Assembly (NCBI RefSeq): GCF_018294505.1
Contig: NC_057808.1
Coordinates: forward strand, 353,512,696-353,576,695
DNA from: Triticum aestivum
Lineage: Eukaryota; Streptophyta; Magnoliopsida; Poales; Poaceae
DNA: 64,000 nt
Direction of reading: 5' to 3'
Part shown: positions 21,049 through 33,759 of the stretch, piece after piece
Position numbering within the stretch: position 1 is the stretch's first letter
Layout of the letters: each line of letters starts with the position of its first letter
Notes under the pieces: generated by a model
Told to the model about the DNA's origin: nothing
The model's database searches: none
Seen by the model: only the letters and a program-made list of their open reading frames with translations
Translations under genes and position numbers: made by a program

Positions 21049-22862
21049 TTACATTGTGATGAATCGAACACCCATAGAGTTCTGGTGTTGATCATGTTTT
21101 GCTCTAGGGAGAGGTTTAGTCAACGGATCTGCTACATTCAGGTCAGTATGTACTTTACAAATATCTATGTCTCCATTTTGAACACTTTCATGAATGGAGT
21201 TGAAGCGATGCTTGATATGCCTGGTCTTCCTGTGAAACCTGGGCTCCTTGGCAAGGGCAATAGCTCCAGTGTTGTCACAGAAGAGAGTCATCGGGCCCGA
21301 CGCATTGGGAATAACTCCTAGGTCGGTAATGAACTCCTTCACCCAGATTGCTTCTTTTGCTGCCTCTGAGGCCGCCATGTATTCCACTTCACATGTAGAT
21401 CCCGCCACAACGCTTTGCTAGCAACTGCACCAGCTTACTGCCCCACCATTCAAAATATACACGTATCCGGTTTGTGACTTAGAGTCATCCAGTTCTGTGT
21501 CGAAGCTAGCATCGACGTAACCCTTTACGACGAGCTCTTCGTCACCTCCATAAACGAGAAACATATCCTTAGTCCTCTTCAGGTACTTCAGGATATTCTT
21601 GACCGTTGTCCAGTGTTCCATGCCGGGATTACTTTGGTACCTTCCTACCAAACTTACGGCAAGGTTTACATCAGGTCTGGTACACAGCATGGCATACATA
21701 ATAGACCCTATGGCCGAGGCATAGGGGATGACACTCATCTTTTCTCTATCTTCTGCCGTGGTCGGGCATTGAGCCGTGCTCAATTGCACACCTCAATACA
21801 GGCAAGAACCCCTTCTTGGACTGATCCATATTGAACTTCTTCAATATCTTGTCAAGGTACGTACTTTGTGAAAGACCAATGAGGCGTCTTGATCTATCTC
21901 TATAGATCTTGATGCCTAATATATAAGCAGCTTCTCCAAGGTCCTTCATTGAAAAACACTTATTCAAGTAGGCCTTTATACTTTCCAAGAGTTCTATATC
22001 ATTTCCCATCAATAGTATGTCATCCACATATAATATGAGAAATGCTACAGAGCTCCCACTCACTTTCTTGTAAACACAGGCTTCTCCATAAGTCTGTGTA
22101 AACCCAAACGCTTTGATCATCTCATCAAATCGAATGTTCCAACTCCGAGATGCTTGCACCAGCCCATAGATGGAGCGCTGGAGCTTGCATACCTTGTTAG
22201 CATTCTTAGGATCAACAAAACCTTCCGGCTGCATCATATACAATTCTTCCTTAAGAAAGCCGTTAAGGAATGCCGTTTTGACGTCCATTTGCCATATCTC
22301 ATAATCATAGAATGCGGCAATTGCTAACATGATTCGGACGGACTTCAGCTTCGCTACGGGTGAGAAAGTCTCATCGTAGTCAACCCCTTGAACTTGTCGA
22401 TAACCCTTAGCGACAAGTCGAGCCTTATAGATGGTCACATTACCATCTGCGTCTGTCTTCTTCTTAAAGATCCATTTATTTTCTATGGCTCGCCGATCAT
22501 CGGGCAAGTCAGTCAAAGTCCATACTTCGTTTTCATGCATGGATCCTATCTCGGATTGCATGGCTTCAAGCCATTTGTTGGAATTTGGGCCCGCCATTGC
22601 TTCTTCATAGTTCGAAGGTTCACCGTTGTCTAACAACATGATTTCCAGGACAGGGTTGCCATACCACTCTGGTGTGGAACGTGTCCTCGTGGACCTACGA
22701 AGTTCAGTAGTAACTTGATCCGAATTACCTTGATCATCATCATTAGCTTCCTCTCTAGTCAGTGCAGGCATCACAGGAACATCTTCCTGAGCTGCGCTAC
22801 TTTCCGGTTCAAGAGGTAGTACTTCATCAAGTTCCACTTTCCTCCCACTTACTTCTTTCGAG
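21049..22862 (-). pseudogene. RT and RNase H region of element F pol
   Basis: Minus-strand frame with Copia-type RT: WIFKKKTDADGNVTIYKARL, YRQVQGVDYDETFSPVAKLK, MDVKTAFLNG (first catalytic Asp) and YVDDILLMGN (catalytic DD). Then RNase H: KGYVDASFD, EYMAASEAAKEAIW, FCDNTGAIALAKEPRFH, ending MGVRFITM before the stop at 21049. Breaks: a frameshift near 21785 (VLRCAIEHG replaces the normal frame) and a TAG near 21418 where copy H has Lys (CSC-stop-QSVV). It would copy element RNA to cDNA in particles. Confidence 0.9.
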
Positions 22863-24180
22863 AGAAACTATTTCTCCAGAAAGGACCCGTTCTTGGCAAC
22901 AAAGATCTTGCCTTCGGATCTGAGGTAGAAGGTATACCCAATGGTTTCCTTAGGGTATCCTATGAAGACGCATTTTTCCGACTTGGGTTCGAGCTTTTCA
23001 GGTTGAAGTTTCTTGACATAAGCATCGCATCCCCAAACTTTTAGAAACGACAGCTTAGGTTTCTTCCCAAACCATAATTCATACGGTGTCGTCTCAACGG
23101 ATTTCGACGGAGCCCTATTTAAAGTGAATGCGGCAGTCTCTAAAGCATAGCCCAAAAATGAGAGCGGTAGATCACAAGAGACATCATAGATCGCACCATA
23201 TCCAATAGAGTGCGATTACGATGTTCGGACTCACCATTTTGCTGAGGTGTTCCAGGCGGCGTGAGTTGTGAAACTATTCCACATTTCCTTAAGTGTGTGC
23301 CAAATTCGTGACTCAAATATTCCCCTCCACGATCTGATCGTAAGAACTTTATTTTCCTGTCACGTTAATTCTCAACCTCACTCTGAAATTCCTTGAACTT
23401 TTCAAAGGTCTCAGACTTGTGTTTCATTAGGTAGACATACCCATATTTACTCAAGTCATCAGTGAGAGTGAGAACATAACGATAGCCACCGCGAGCCTCA
23501 ACACTCATTGGACCGCACACATCAGTAAGTATGATTTCCAATAAGTTGGTTGCTCGCTCCATTGTTCCGGAGAACGGAGTCTTGGTCATCTTACCCATGA
23601 GGCATGGTTCGCATGTGTCAAATGATTCGTAATCAAGAGACTCCAAAAGTCCATCTGCATGGAGCTTCTTCATGCGTTTGACACCAATGTGACCAAGACG
23701 GCAGTGCCACAAGTATGTGGGACTATCATTATCAACCTTACATCTTTTGGTATTCACACTATGAATATGTGTAACACTACGTTCGAGATTCATTAAGAAT
23801 AAACCATTAACCAGCAGGGCATGACCATAAAACATATCTCTCATATAAATAGAACAACCATTATTCTCGGATTTAAATGAGTAGCCATCTCGAATTAAAC
23901 GAGATCCTGATACAATGTTCATGCTCAAAGCTGGCACTAAATAACAATTATTGAGGTTTAAAACTAATCCCGTAGGTAAATGTAGAGGTAGGGTGCCGAC
24001 GGCGATCACATCGACCTTGGAACCATTCCCGACGCGCATCGTCACCTCGTCCTTTGCCAGTCTCCGTTTATTCCGCAGCTCCTGCTTTGAGTTACAAATA
24101 TGAGCAACCGCACCGGTATCAAATACCCAGGAGCTACTACGAGTGTTGGTAAGGTACACATCAATAACATGTATATCACA
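22863..24180 (-). pseudogene. Protease and integrase region of element F pol
   Basis: Protease active site FDTGAVAHICNS at the start, then the GAG-pre-integrase HHCC finger (YLWHCRLGHIGVKRM, CEPCLMGK) and the DDE integrase core (DVCGPM, SDRGGEYLSHEF, PGTPQQNG). Breaks relative to copy H: CAA to TAA after SEVEN (near 23364), a 1-2 bp deletion near 23200 shifting frame, and GAG to TAG near 22866 just before FLSKEVSG. The domain order is the Copia order (integrase before RT). Confidence 0.9.
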
Positions 24181-25026
24181 TATTCCTTTGGTGTTGCCGG
24201 CCTTCTTGTCCGCTAAGTACTTGGGGCAGTTCCGCTTCCAGTGACCACTTCCCTTGCAATAAATGCACTCAATCTCAGGCTTGGGTCCATTCTTTGGCTT
24301 CTAACCGGCAACTGGCTTACCGGGCGCGGCAACTCCCTTGCCGTCCTTCTTGAAGTTCTTCTTACCCTTGCCTTTCTTGAACTTAGTGGTTTTATTCACC
24401 ATCAACACTTGATGTTCCTTTTTTATCTCCACCTCTACTGATTTCAGCATTGAATATACCTCAGGAATGGTCTTTTCCATCCCCTGCATATTGAAGTTCA
24501 TCACAAAGCTCTTGTAGCTCGGTGGAAGCGACTGAAGGATCTTGTCAATGACCGCGTCATCCGGGAGATTAACTCCCAGCTGAGTCAAGCGGTTGTGTAA
24601 CCCAGACATTTTGAGTATGTGCTCACTAACAGAACTATTTTCCTCCATCTTACTACTGAAGAACTTGTCGGAGACTTCACATCTCTCGACCCGGGCATGA
24701 GCTTGGAAAACCATTTTCAGCTCTTCGAACATCTCATATGCTCCGTGTTGCTCAAAACGCTTTTGGAGCCCCGGTTCTAAGCTGTAAAGCATGCCGCACT
24801 GAACGAGGGAGTAATCATCAGCACGCTGCTGCCAAGCGTTCATAACGTCTTGGTTCTCTGGGATGGGTGCTTCACCTAGCGGTGCTTCTAGGACATAATC
24901 TTTCTTGGCAGCTATGAGGATGATCCTCAGGTTCCGGACCCAGTCCGTATAGTTGCTGCCATCATCTTTCAGCTTGGTTTTCTCTAGGAACACGTTGAAG
25001 TTGAGGGCAACATTTGCGTGGGCCAT
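24181..25026 (-). pseudogene. gag of element F
   Basis: MAHANVALNFNVFLEKTKLK opens at 25026. The capsid-like region includes NYTDWVRNLRIILIAAKKDY and FFSSKMEENSSVSEHILKMS. A Lys-rich linker precedes one CCHC knuckle, CIYCKGSGHWKRNCPKYL. A TAG at 24301-24303, where copy H has AAG, stops the frame just before the knuckle. The product would package element RNA. Confidence 0.9.
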
Positions 25027-26295
25027 TTGATCTACAAGACATATTGTAAAGATTTTAGACTAAGTTCATGATAATTAAGTTCATCTAATCAAATTATTCA
25101 ATGAACTCCCACTCAGATAGACATCCCTCTAGTCATCTAAGTGAAACATGATCCGAGTCAACTAGGCCATGTCCGATCATCACGTGAGACGGACTAGTCA
25201 ACATCGGTGAACATCTTCATGTTGATCGTATCTTCTATACGACTCATGCTCGACCTTTCGGTCTTCCGTGTCCCGAGGCCATGTCTGTACATGCTAGGCT
25301 CGTCAAGTCAACCTAAGTGTATTGCGTGTGTAAATCTGGCTTACACCCATTGTATTCGAACGTTAGAATCTATCACACCCGATCATCACGTGGTGCTTCA
25401 AAACAACGAACCTTCACAACGGTGCACAGTTAGGGGGAACACTTTCTTGAAATTATTGCGAGGGATCATCTTATTTAAGCTACCGTCGTTCTAAGCAAAT
25501 AAGATGTAAAACATGATAAACATCACATGCAATCAAATAGTGACATGATATGGCCAATATCATTTTGCTCCTTTGATCTCCATCTTCGGGGCGCCATGAT
25601 CATCTTCGTCACCGGCATGACACCATGATCTCCATCATCATGATCTCCATCATCGTGTCTTCATGAAGTTGTCACACCAACGATTACTTCTACTTCTATG
25701 GCTAACGTGTTTAGCAATAAAGAAAGTAATTTACATGGCGTTATTCAATGACACGCAGGTCAAACAAAAATAAAGACAACTCCTATGGCTCTTGCCGGTT
25801 GTCATACTCATCGACATGCAAGTCGTGATTCCTATTACAAGAACATGATCAATCTCATACATCACATATATTTCATTCATCACATCCTTTTGGCCATATC
25901 ACATCACAAGGCATATGCTGCAAGAACAAGTTAGACGTCCTCTAATTGTTGTTGCATGTTTTTACGTGGCTTCAATAGGTTTCTAGCAAGAACATTTCTT
26001 TCCTAAGTAAAACCACAACGTGATATGCCAACTTCTATTTACCCTTCATAAGGACCCTTTTCATCGAATCCGATTCGACTAAAGTGGGAGAGACAGACAC
26101 CCGCTAGCCACCTTATGCAACTAGTGCATGTCAGTCGGTGGAACCTGTCTCACGTAAGCGTACGTGTAAGGTCGGTCCGGGCCGCTTCATCCCACAATGC
26201 CGCCGAAACAAGATAAGACTAGTAGTGGCAAGAAAATTGACAACATCTACGCCCACAACAAGTTTGTGTTCTACTCGTGCATAGAAACTACGCAT
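25027..26295 (-). other. Untranslated leader of element F
   Basis: About 1.27 kb between PBS and gag, aligning with the leader of copy H (50249-51515). Short frames only. It includes the repeated CATCTCCATCATCATGATC phrase near 25630. In this family the leader carries packaging and dimerisation signals, which cannot be placed here from sequence alone. Confidence 0.7.
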
Positions 26296-26297
26296 AG

Positions 26298-26314
26298 GCC
26301 TGGCTCTGATACCA
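26298..26314 (-). promoter_or_regulatory. Primer-binding site of element F (initiator tRNA-Met type)
   Basis: TGGTATCAGAGCCAGGC on the minus strand, one base from the LTR, complementary to the 3' end of initiator tRNA-Met as usual for BARE-like elements. Copy H has a decayed version (TGGCATCATGAGCTAGG). Confidence 0.9.
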
Positions 26315-26315
26315 C

Positions 26316-28101
26316 TGTTGGGGATCGTAGCAGAAATTTAAAATTTTCTACGCATCACCAAGATCAATCTATGGAGTTTACTAGCAACGAGAGGGAAAGA
26401 GTGCATCTACATACCCTTGTAGATCGCGAGCGGAAGCGTTCAAGTGAACGGGGTTGATGGAGTCGTACTCGTCGTGATCCAAATCACCGATGACCGAGCG
26501 CCGAACGGACGGCACCTCCGCGTTCAACACACGTACGGTTGGGAGAGACGTCTCCTCCTTCTTGATCCAGCAAGGGGGGAGGAGAGGTCCGCGTTCAACA
26601 CACGTACGGTTGGGAGAGACGTCTCCTCCTTCTTGATCCAGCAAGGGGGGAGGAGAGGTTGATGGAGATCCAGCAGCACGACGGCGTGGTGGTGGAAGCA
26701 GCGGGATTCCAACAGAGCTTCGCCAAGCGCTGCGGGAGGAGGGAGATGTGTCACGGGAGGGAGAGGGAGGCGCCAGGGCTTGGGTGCTGCTGCCCTCCCG
26801 TCCCCCCTCTTTATATAGGGGTCCAGGGGGGCGCCGGCCCCCTGAGATCCCATCTCAAAGGGGGGCGGCGACCAAGGGGGGGGGCTTGCCCCCCAAGTCA
26901 AGTGGGGCGCCCCCCACCCCTAGGGTTTCCAACCCTAGGCGCAGGGGAGGCCCAAGGGGGGCGCACCAGCCCACCAGGGGCTGGTTCCCTTCCCCACTTC
27001 AGCCCATGGGGCCCTCCGGGATAGGTGGCCCCACCCGGTGGACCCCCGGGACCCTTCTGGTGGTCCCGGTACAATACCGGTGACCCCCGAAACTTTCCCG
27101 GTGGCCGAAACTAGACTTCCTATATATAATTCTTCACCTCCGGACCATTCCAGAACTCCTCGTGACATCCGGGATCTCATCTGGGACTCCGAACAACTTT
27201 CGGATTTCCGCATACTAATATCTCTACAACTCTAGCGTCACCGAACCTTAAGTGTGTAGACCCTACGGGTTCGGGAGACATGCGGACATCACCGAGATGA
27301 CTCTCCGGTCAATAACCAACAGCAGGATCTGGATACCCATGTTGGCTCCCACATGTTCCACGATGATCTCATCGGATGAACCACGATGTCGAGGATTCAA
27401 TCAATCCTGTATACAATTCCCTTTGTCAATCGGTACGTTACTTGCCCGAGATTCGATCGTCGGTATCCCAATACCTTGTTCAATCTCATTACCGGCAAGT
27501 CACTTTACTCGTACCGTAATGCATGATACCGTGACCAAACACTTGGTCACATTGAGCTCATTATGATGATGCATTACCGAGTGGGCCCAGAGATACCTCT
27601 CCGTCATACGGAGTGACAAATCCCAGTCTCGATTCGTGCCAACCCAACAGACACTTTCGGAGATACCCGTAGTGCACCTTTATAGCCACCCAGTTACGTT
27701 GTGACGTTTGGCACACCCAAAGCACTCCTATGGTATCCGGGAGTTGCACAATCTCATGGTCTAAGGAAATGATACTTGACATTTGGAAAAGCTCTAGCAA
27801 ACGAACTACACGATCTTTGTGCTATGCTTAGGATTGGGTCTTGTCCATCACATCATTCTCCTAATGATGTGATCCCGTTATCAATGACATCCAATGTCCA
27901 TAGTCAGGAAACCATGACTATCTATTGATCAACGAGCTAGTCAACTAGATGCTCACTAGGGACATGTTGTGGTCTATGTATTCACACATGTATTACGATT
28001 TCCGGATAACACAATTATAGCATGAACAATAGACAATTATCATGAACAAGGAAATATAATAATAACCATTTTATTATTGCCTCTAGGGCATATTTCCAAC
28101 A
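26316..28101 (-). repeat. 5' LTR of element F (1786 bp) with a 71-bp tandem duplication
   Basis: Same ends as the 3' LTR but longer, because 26518-26588 is repeated as 26589-26659 (CCGCGTTCAACACACGTACG... to ...GGAGGAGAGGT). The 3' LTR has one copy, so the duplication arose after integration or during the last reverse transcription. Confidence 0.92.
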
Positions 28102-28927
28102 TATTTGGTGGAAGATTATATGTTCAGATCCATGATTCTATTTAATACTCCTCTGACCATGAGCATGTTCATTATTTGTGAGTAGTTACTTTTGTTCTTG
28201 AGGTCACGGGAGAAATCAATTTGCAAGTAATCATGTGAACTTGATATGTGTTCGATATTTTGATAGTATGGATGTTGTGATTCCCTTAGTGGTGTCATGT
28301 GAACGTCGACTACATGACACTTCACCATATTTGGGCCTAAGGGAATGCATTGTATAGTAGTAAATAGATGGTGGATTGCGAGAGTGACAGAAACTTAAAC
28401 CCTAGTTTATGCACTATTCCGTAAGGGGCCGATTGGATCCTAGAGTTTATTGCTATGGTTAGGATTTATCCTTAATACTTCTCTCGTAGTTGCGCATGCT
28501 TGAGGGAGGGTTAATCATAGGTAGGAGGTTTGTTCAATTAAGAACAGCAACTAAGCACCGGTTCACCCACATAACAAATTATCAAAGTAGCGAACACAAA
28601 TCAAACCAACATGATGAAAGTGACTAGATGAGATTCCGGTGTACCCTCAAGAACCCTTTGCTTATTATAAGAGACCGTTTTGGCCTGTCCTTTGCCTCAA
28701 AAGGGTTGGGTTACCTTGCTGCATACTTATTGCTACTATCATTACTTGCTCGTTACAAATTATCTTGCTATCAAACTACTCGCTACTCACAATTTCAGCA
28801 CTTGCAGACATTACCTTACTGAAAACTACTTGTCATTTCCTTCTGTTCCTCGTTGGGTTCGACACTCTTACTTATCGAAAAGAGCTACAATTGATCCCCT
28901 ATACTTTTGGGTCATCAAGGCTATTTT

Positions 28928-28947
28928 CCGGCACCGTTACCAGGGAG
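28928..28947 (+). promoter_or_regulatory. Decayed primer-binding site of element E
   Basis: CCGGCACCGTTACCAGGGAG, 10 bases after the LTR end, is a mutated TGGCGCCGTTGCCGGGGA tRNA-Asp-type site (compare 41546-41563). Confidence 0.7.
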
Positions 28948-29020
28948 TGAAGCGCCTTTGGTAAGTGGAATTCGATAAGAAAACATTTATATAGTGTGCT
29001 GAAATTTTTTCATTTGTTAC

Positions 29021-30058
29021 TATGGAAAGCAATCCTTTGAGGGGTTTGTTCGGGGTATCTTCACCCCGTCCAGAACCACAATTAATTGCCCCTCAACCTA
29101 CTGCATCTACTGAAAATATTAAATATAAATTCCTTCGGGTATGATAGAACAACTGCTAGCTAATCTTTAGGCAGGAGATGGAACCGAACATCCTGATATG
29201 CACTTGATATATGTAGAACAAATTTGTAGATTGTTCAAGCTTGCAGGTTTACCCGGAGATGAGGTGATGAAAAAGTTTTTCCCTTTATCTGTGAAGGGAA
29301 AATCATTGGTATGGTATAGGCTATGCGATGATATTGGATCATGGAATTGGAATCGTTTGAAATTGGAGTTCCACCAAAAAAATTATCCTATGCATCTAGT
29401 TCATCATGATCGGAATTATATATATATATATAATTTTTGGCCTCGTGAAGGAGAAAGTATCTCTCTAGCTTGGGGGAGGCTTAAGTCAATGTTATATTCA
29501 TGCCCCAATCATGAGCTCTCAAGAGAAATTATTATTCAGAACTTCTATGCTCGGCTTTCTCGTAATGATCAAACCATGCTGGATACTTCTTGTGCTGGTT
29601 GTTTTATGAAGAAAACTATTGAATTCCGGTGGGATCTTTTGGAAAGAATTAAACGCAACTCTAAAGATTGGGAACTCGACGAAGGTAAAGAGCCAGGTAT
29701 AAAGCTTAAGTATGATTGTGTTAAATCTTTTATGGATACCGATGCTTTTCAAAAGTTTAGCACTAAATATGGACGTGACCCTGAGATAGTAGCCTCCTTT
29801 TGTGAATCATTTGCTACTCATGTTGAACTCCCTAAAGAGAAGTGGTTTAAATATCACCCACCTATTAAGTAAGAAATTAAAGAACCGATACCAGTTAAAG
29901 AAGAAACTATACTCTATAATGTTGATCCAGTTGTTCCTACTGCTTATATTGAGAAACCACCTTTTCCTGTTAGGATAAAGGAACATGCTAAAGTTTCAAC
30001 TGTGGGTAACAAAATCTTTTTTAGAACACCTAAACCTGATGAACAAATTTTAAAGTAG
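29021..30058 (+). pseudogene. gag of Athila-like element E
   Basis: Begins MESNPLRGLFGVSSPRPEPQ at 29021. The frame shifts near 29140 and has a TAG near 29170. The long open part 29198-29872 reads HLIYVEQICRLFKLAGLPGD, VKGKSLVWYRL, SWNWNRLKLEFHQKNYP, GESISLAWGRLKSMLYSCPN, a typical Retrotrans_gag capsid domain of Athila elements. A stop at 29870 precedes EPIPVKEETILYNVD, and the frame ends at TAG 30056-30058. A (TA)n tract at about 29416-29431 lengthens a Tyr/Ile run (YIYIYN). No CCHC knuckle is seen. Confidence 0.85.
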
Positions 30059-30072
30059 AACCTAGCATTTCT

Positions 30073-33000
30073 ATGGTTAAAGATCTCTTGGAAGAAGATA
30101 TGGATGGCCATGTTATTTACTTCTGTGAAGAAGCTGCTAGAATTTCTAAACCAGTTGGAAAAGATAAACATAGACCTGTTGTTGGCATGCCTGTTACTTC
30201 AGTTAAAATAGGAGATCACTTTTATCATGGTTTATGTGACATGGGTGCTAGTGTGAGTGCTATTCCTTACACTTTATATAAAAAAATTATAAAAGACATA
30301 GCACCTATAGAGTTAGAAGATAGAGATGTTACTATTAAACTTGCTAATAGAGACACCATATCACCTTGTGGGATTATTAGAGATGTTGAAGTCTTGTGTG
30401 GGAAAATAAAATATCCTACTGATTTTCTTGTTCTTGGTACCCCACAAGATGACTTTTGTCCCATTATCTTTGGTAGATCTTTCTTGAACACAGTTAATGC
30501 TAAGATAGATTGCAAGAAACAAACTGTTGGTGTTAGCTTTGGTGATGAGTCTCATGAGTTTAATTTTTCCAAGTTTAATAGAAATCATCATGAAAAAGAA
30601 TTGTCTAGTAAGGATGAATTAATTGGTCTTGCTTCTATTGTGGTGCCACCTATTGATCCTTTAGAACAATATTTGCTAGACCATGAAAATGATTTACATA
30701 TGCATGAAAGAAATGAAATAGATAAGATTTTCTTTGAACAACATCCTCTGCTTAAACACAATTTGCCTATTGAAACTCTAGGAGGTCCACCTCCACCTAA
30801 AGGTGATCCTGTGTTTGAATTAAAACAATTGCCAGACACTCTGAAATATGCTTATCTTGATGAAAATAAGATATATCCTGTTATTATCAGTGCTAACCTT
30901 TCAGAACATGAAGAAGAAAGATTATTGAAAGTTCTAAGTAAGCACCGAGCTGCTATTGGATATACTCTTTATGATTTAAATGGCATTAGTCCCACTCTAT
31001 GTCAGCACAAAATTAGTATGGAACCTGGTGCTAAACCAGTTGTTGATCACCAATGTCGGTTAAATTCGAAGATGAAAGAGGTGGTAAGAACGGAAATATT
31101 AAAACTTCTGGAAGCAGGTATAATCTATCTTATAGCTGATAGTAGATGGGTAAGTCCTGTTCATTGTGACCCTAAGAAAGGAGGTATAACTGTTGTCCCT
31201 AATGATAAGAATGAACTTATCCCATAAAGAATTGTTACAGGCTATAGAATGGTAACTGATTTTAAAAAGTTAAATTAAGCTACTAGAAAATATCATTACC
31301 CTTTGCCTTTTATTGAGCAAATGCTTGAAAGATTATCTAAGCACACACACTTTTGCTTCCTTGATGGATATTATGGCTTTTCACAAATACCTGTATCTCA
31401 ACCTGATCAAGAAAAGACCACTTTTACTTGTCCTTTTGGAACCTATGCTTATAGACGTATGCCTTTTGGTTTATGTAATGCACCTGCTACCTTTCAAAGA
31501 TGTATGATGGCTATATTCTCTGACTTTTGTGAAAAGATTGTTGAGGTTTTCATGGATGACTTCTCTGTTTATGGGAAGTCTTTTGATGATTGTTTAAGCA
31601 ATCTTGATCGAGTTTTGCAGAGATGTGAACAAACTAATCTCGTCTTGAGTTGGGAGAAGTGCCACTTTATGGTTAATGAAGGCATTGTCTTGGGTCATAA
31701 GATTTCTGAAAGAGGTATTGAAGTGGACCAAGCTAAGGTTGATGCTATTGAGAAAATGCCATGTCCTAAGGACATAAAAGGTATTCATAGTTTCCTAGGT
31801 CATGCTGGTTTCTATAGGAGGTTTATTAAAGACTTCTCTAAAATTTCTAGGCCTCTCACTAATCTTTTGCAAAAGGATATTCCCTTTTTTGATGATGATT
31901 GTTTAGAAGCCTTTGAAACACTCAAGAAAGCCTTAACTCTGCACCTATTGTTCAACCACCTGATTGGAACTTCCCTATTGAAATTATGTGTGATGCTAGT
32001 GATTATGCTGTTGGTGCTGTTCTAGGACAAAGAGTTGATAAGAAATTGAATGTTATTCATTATGCTAGTAAAACTCTAGACAGTGCTCAAAGAAATTATG
32101 CTACTACTGAAAAAAGAATTCTTAGCAGTGGTGTTTTCTTGTGATAAGTTTGGGCCTTATATTGTTGATTCCAAAGTAAATGTACACACAGACCATGCTG
32201 CTATTAAATATCTTATGGAAAAGAAAGATGCTAAACCTAGACTTATTCGTTGGGTTCTCTTGTTTCAAGAATTTGATTTACATATCATTGATAGAAAAGG
32301 AGCTGAGAACCCCGTAGCTAGTAACTTGTCTAGGCTTGAAAATGTGCTTGATGACCCACTACCTATTGATGATAGTTTTCCTGATGAGCAGTTTGCTGCA
32401 ATAAATGTTGCTAATAGTACTCCTTGGTATGCCGATTATGCTAATTACATTGTTGCTAAATATTTACCACCTAGCTTTACATACCAACAAAAGAAAAAAA
32501 TTCTTCTATGATTTAAAACATTACTTTTGGGATGACCCACATCTTTATAAAGAAGGAGTAGATGGTATTATTAGACATTGTGTACATGAGCATGAACAGG
32601 GACAAATCCTACGGAAATGTCACTCCGAACCTTATGGAGGGCATCATGCTGGAGATAGAACTGCTCATAAGGTATTGCAATCTGGATTTTATTGGCCTAC
32701 TCTCTTCAAGGATGCTCGTAAGTATGCCTCATCTTGTGATGAATGCCAAAGAATAGGTAATATTGGTAAGCGTCAAGAAATGCCTATGAATAATTCACTT
32801 GCTGTAGAACCATTTGATGTTTGGGGATTTGATTACATGGGACCTTTTCTTTCCTCTAACGGGTATACACATATTTTGGTTGCTGTTGATTATGTTACTA
32901 AATGGGTAGAAGCTATTCCAACTAGTAGTGTTGATCACAACTCCTCTATTAAAATGCTTAAGGAAGTTATTTTCCCAAGGTTTGTAGTCCCTAGATATTT

Positions 33001-33759
33001 GATGACTGATGGTGGTTCACACTTTATTCATGGTGCTTTCCGTAAAATGCTTGCTAAGTATGATGTCAACCATAGAATTACATCACCCTATCATCCTCAG
33101 TCTAGTGGTCAAGTTGAGCTTAGTAATAGAGAAATAAAATTAATTTTGCAAAAGACTGTTAATAGGTCCAGGAAGAATTGGTCTAAGAAATTAGATGATG
33201 CACTTTGGGCTTATAGAACAGCATATAAAAATCCTATGGGTATGTCTCCTTATAAAATGGTTTATGGAAAAGCTTGTCATTTGCCTCTTGAGTTAGAACA
33301 CAAAGCATACTGGGCAGTTAAAGAACTCAACTATGATTTCAAACTTGCTGGTGAAAAGAGGTTATTTGATATAAGCTCGTTAGATGAATGGAGAACCCAA
33401 GCTTATGAAAATGCAAAGTTATTCAAAGAAAAAGTAAAAAGATGGCATGACAAAAGAATTCAAAAACGTGAGTTTAAAGTCGGAGAATATGTTCTTTTGT
33501 ACAATCTCGTTTTAGATTCTTTGTAGGCAAACTCCTCTCCAAATGGGAAGGCCCCTATGTCGTCGAGGAGGTTTACCGGTCTGGAGCCATCAAAATAAAT
33601 AATTTCGAAGGCACTAACCCGAAGGTTGTCAACGGGCAACAAATAAAGCATTATATCTCAGGTACGCCTATTAATGTTGAAAGCAATATTGTCCAAACTT
33701 TGACACCGGAAGAACACATAAAAGAGTCCTTCCGGAACACTCTAGAATCGTCAAAATAA
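30073..33759 (+). pseudogene. pol (protease, RT, RNase H, integrase) of Athila-like element E
   Basis: Protease: GLCDMGASVSAIPYTLYKK (active-site Asp-Met-Gly-Ala) near 30235. RT from about 30990: SRWVSPVHCDPKKGG, FCFLDGYYGFSQIPVS, RMPFGLCNAPATFQRCM, catalytic VFMDDFSVYG near 31545. RNase H about 31980-32330 ([27 protein letters not shown]). Integrase 32500-33530: CDECQRIGN finger, [31 protein letters not shown] (D, D, E). C-terminal tail [20 protein letters not shown] to TAA 33757-33759. Breaks: TAA at 31225 and near 31276, frameshifts near 31935, 32120, 32510 and 33510. The order is Gypsy (RT before integrase). Confidence 0.9.

Larger units (their letters stand above)
19298..28101 (-). mobile_element. 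BARE/WIS/Angela-like Copia retrotransposon F, full length
   Basis: 8804 bp, minus orientation, with perfect 5-bp TSD TATTT (19293-19297 and 28102-28106) in the LTR of element E. 5' LTR 28101-26316, PBS, leader about 1.27 kb, gag-pol relic 25026-21049, PPT, 3' LTR 21016-19298. LTR ends are TGTTGGAAATATGCCC...GATCCCCAACA. By eye the two LTRs differ by roughly 25-30 substitutions plus a 71-bp duplication, so it is younger than host E or D, in line with nesting. It is non-functional because of several stops and frameshifts. Confidence 0.95.
18590..28917 (+). repeat. 5' LTR of element E, split by element F
   Basis: The first part is 18590-19297 and the second 28107-28917. The join is exact: the right LTR reads GGTTTATTTGGTGG where the left has GGTTTATTT, then F, then TATTTGGTGG. 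A TATATAAG box lies near 18957, downstream of a GGTGGGCACAACCCACC hairpin at about 18860-18876. Confidence 0.9.

Noticed and set aside
28628..28964. Short overlapping ORFs in both LTRs of element E (also 37013-37331)
   Set aside because: Three frames open at once in the R/U5 end of the LTR, hydrophobic low-information products; LTR sequence explains them.
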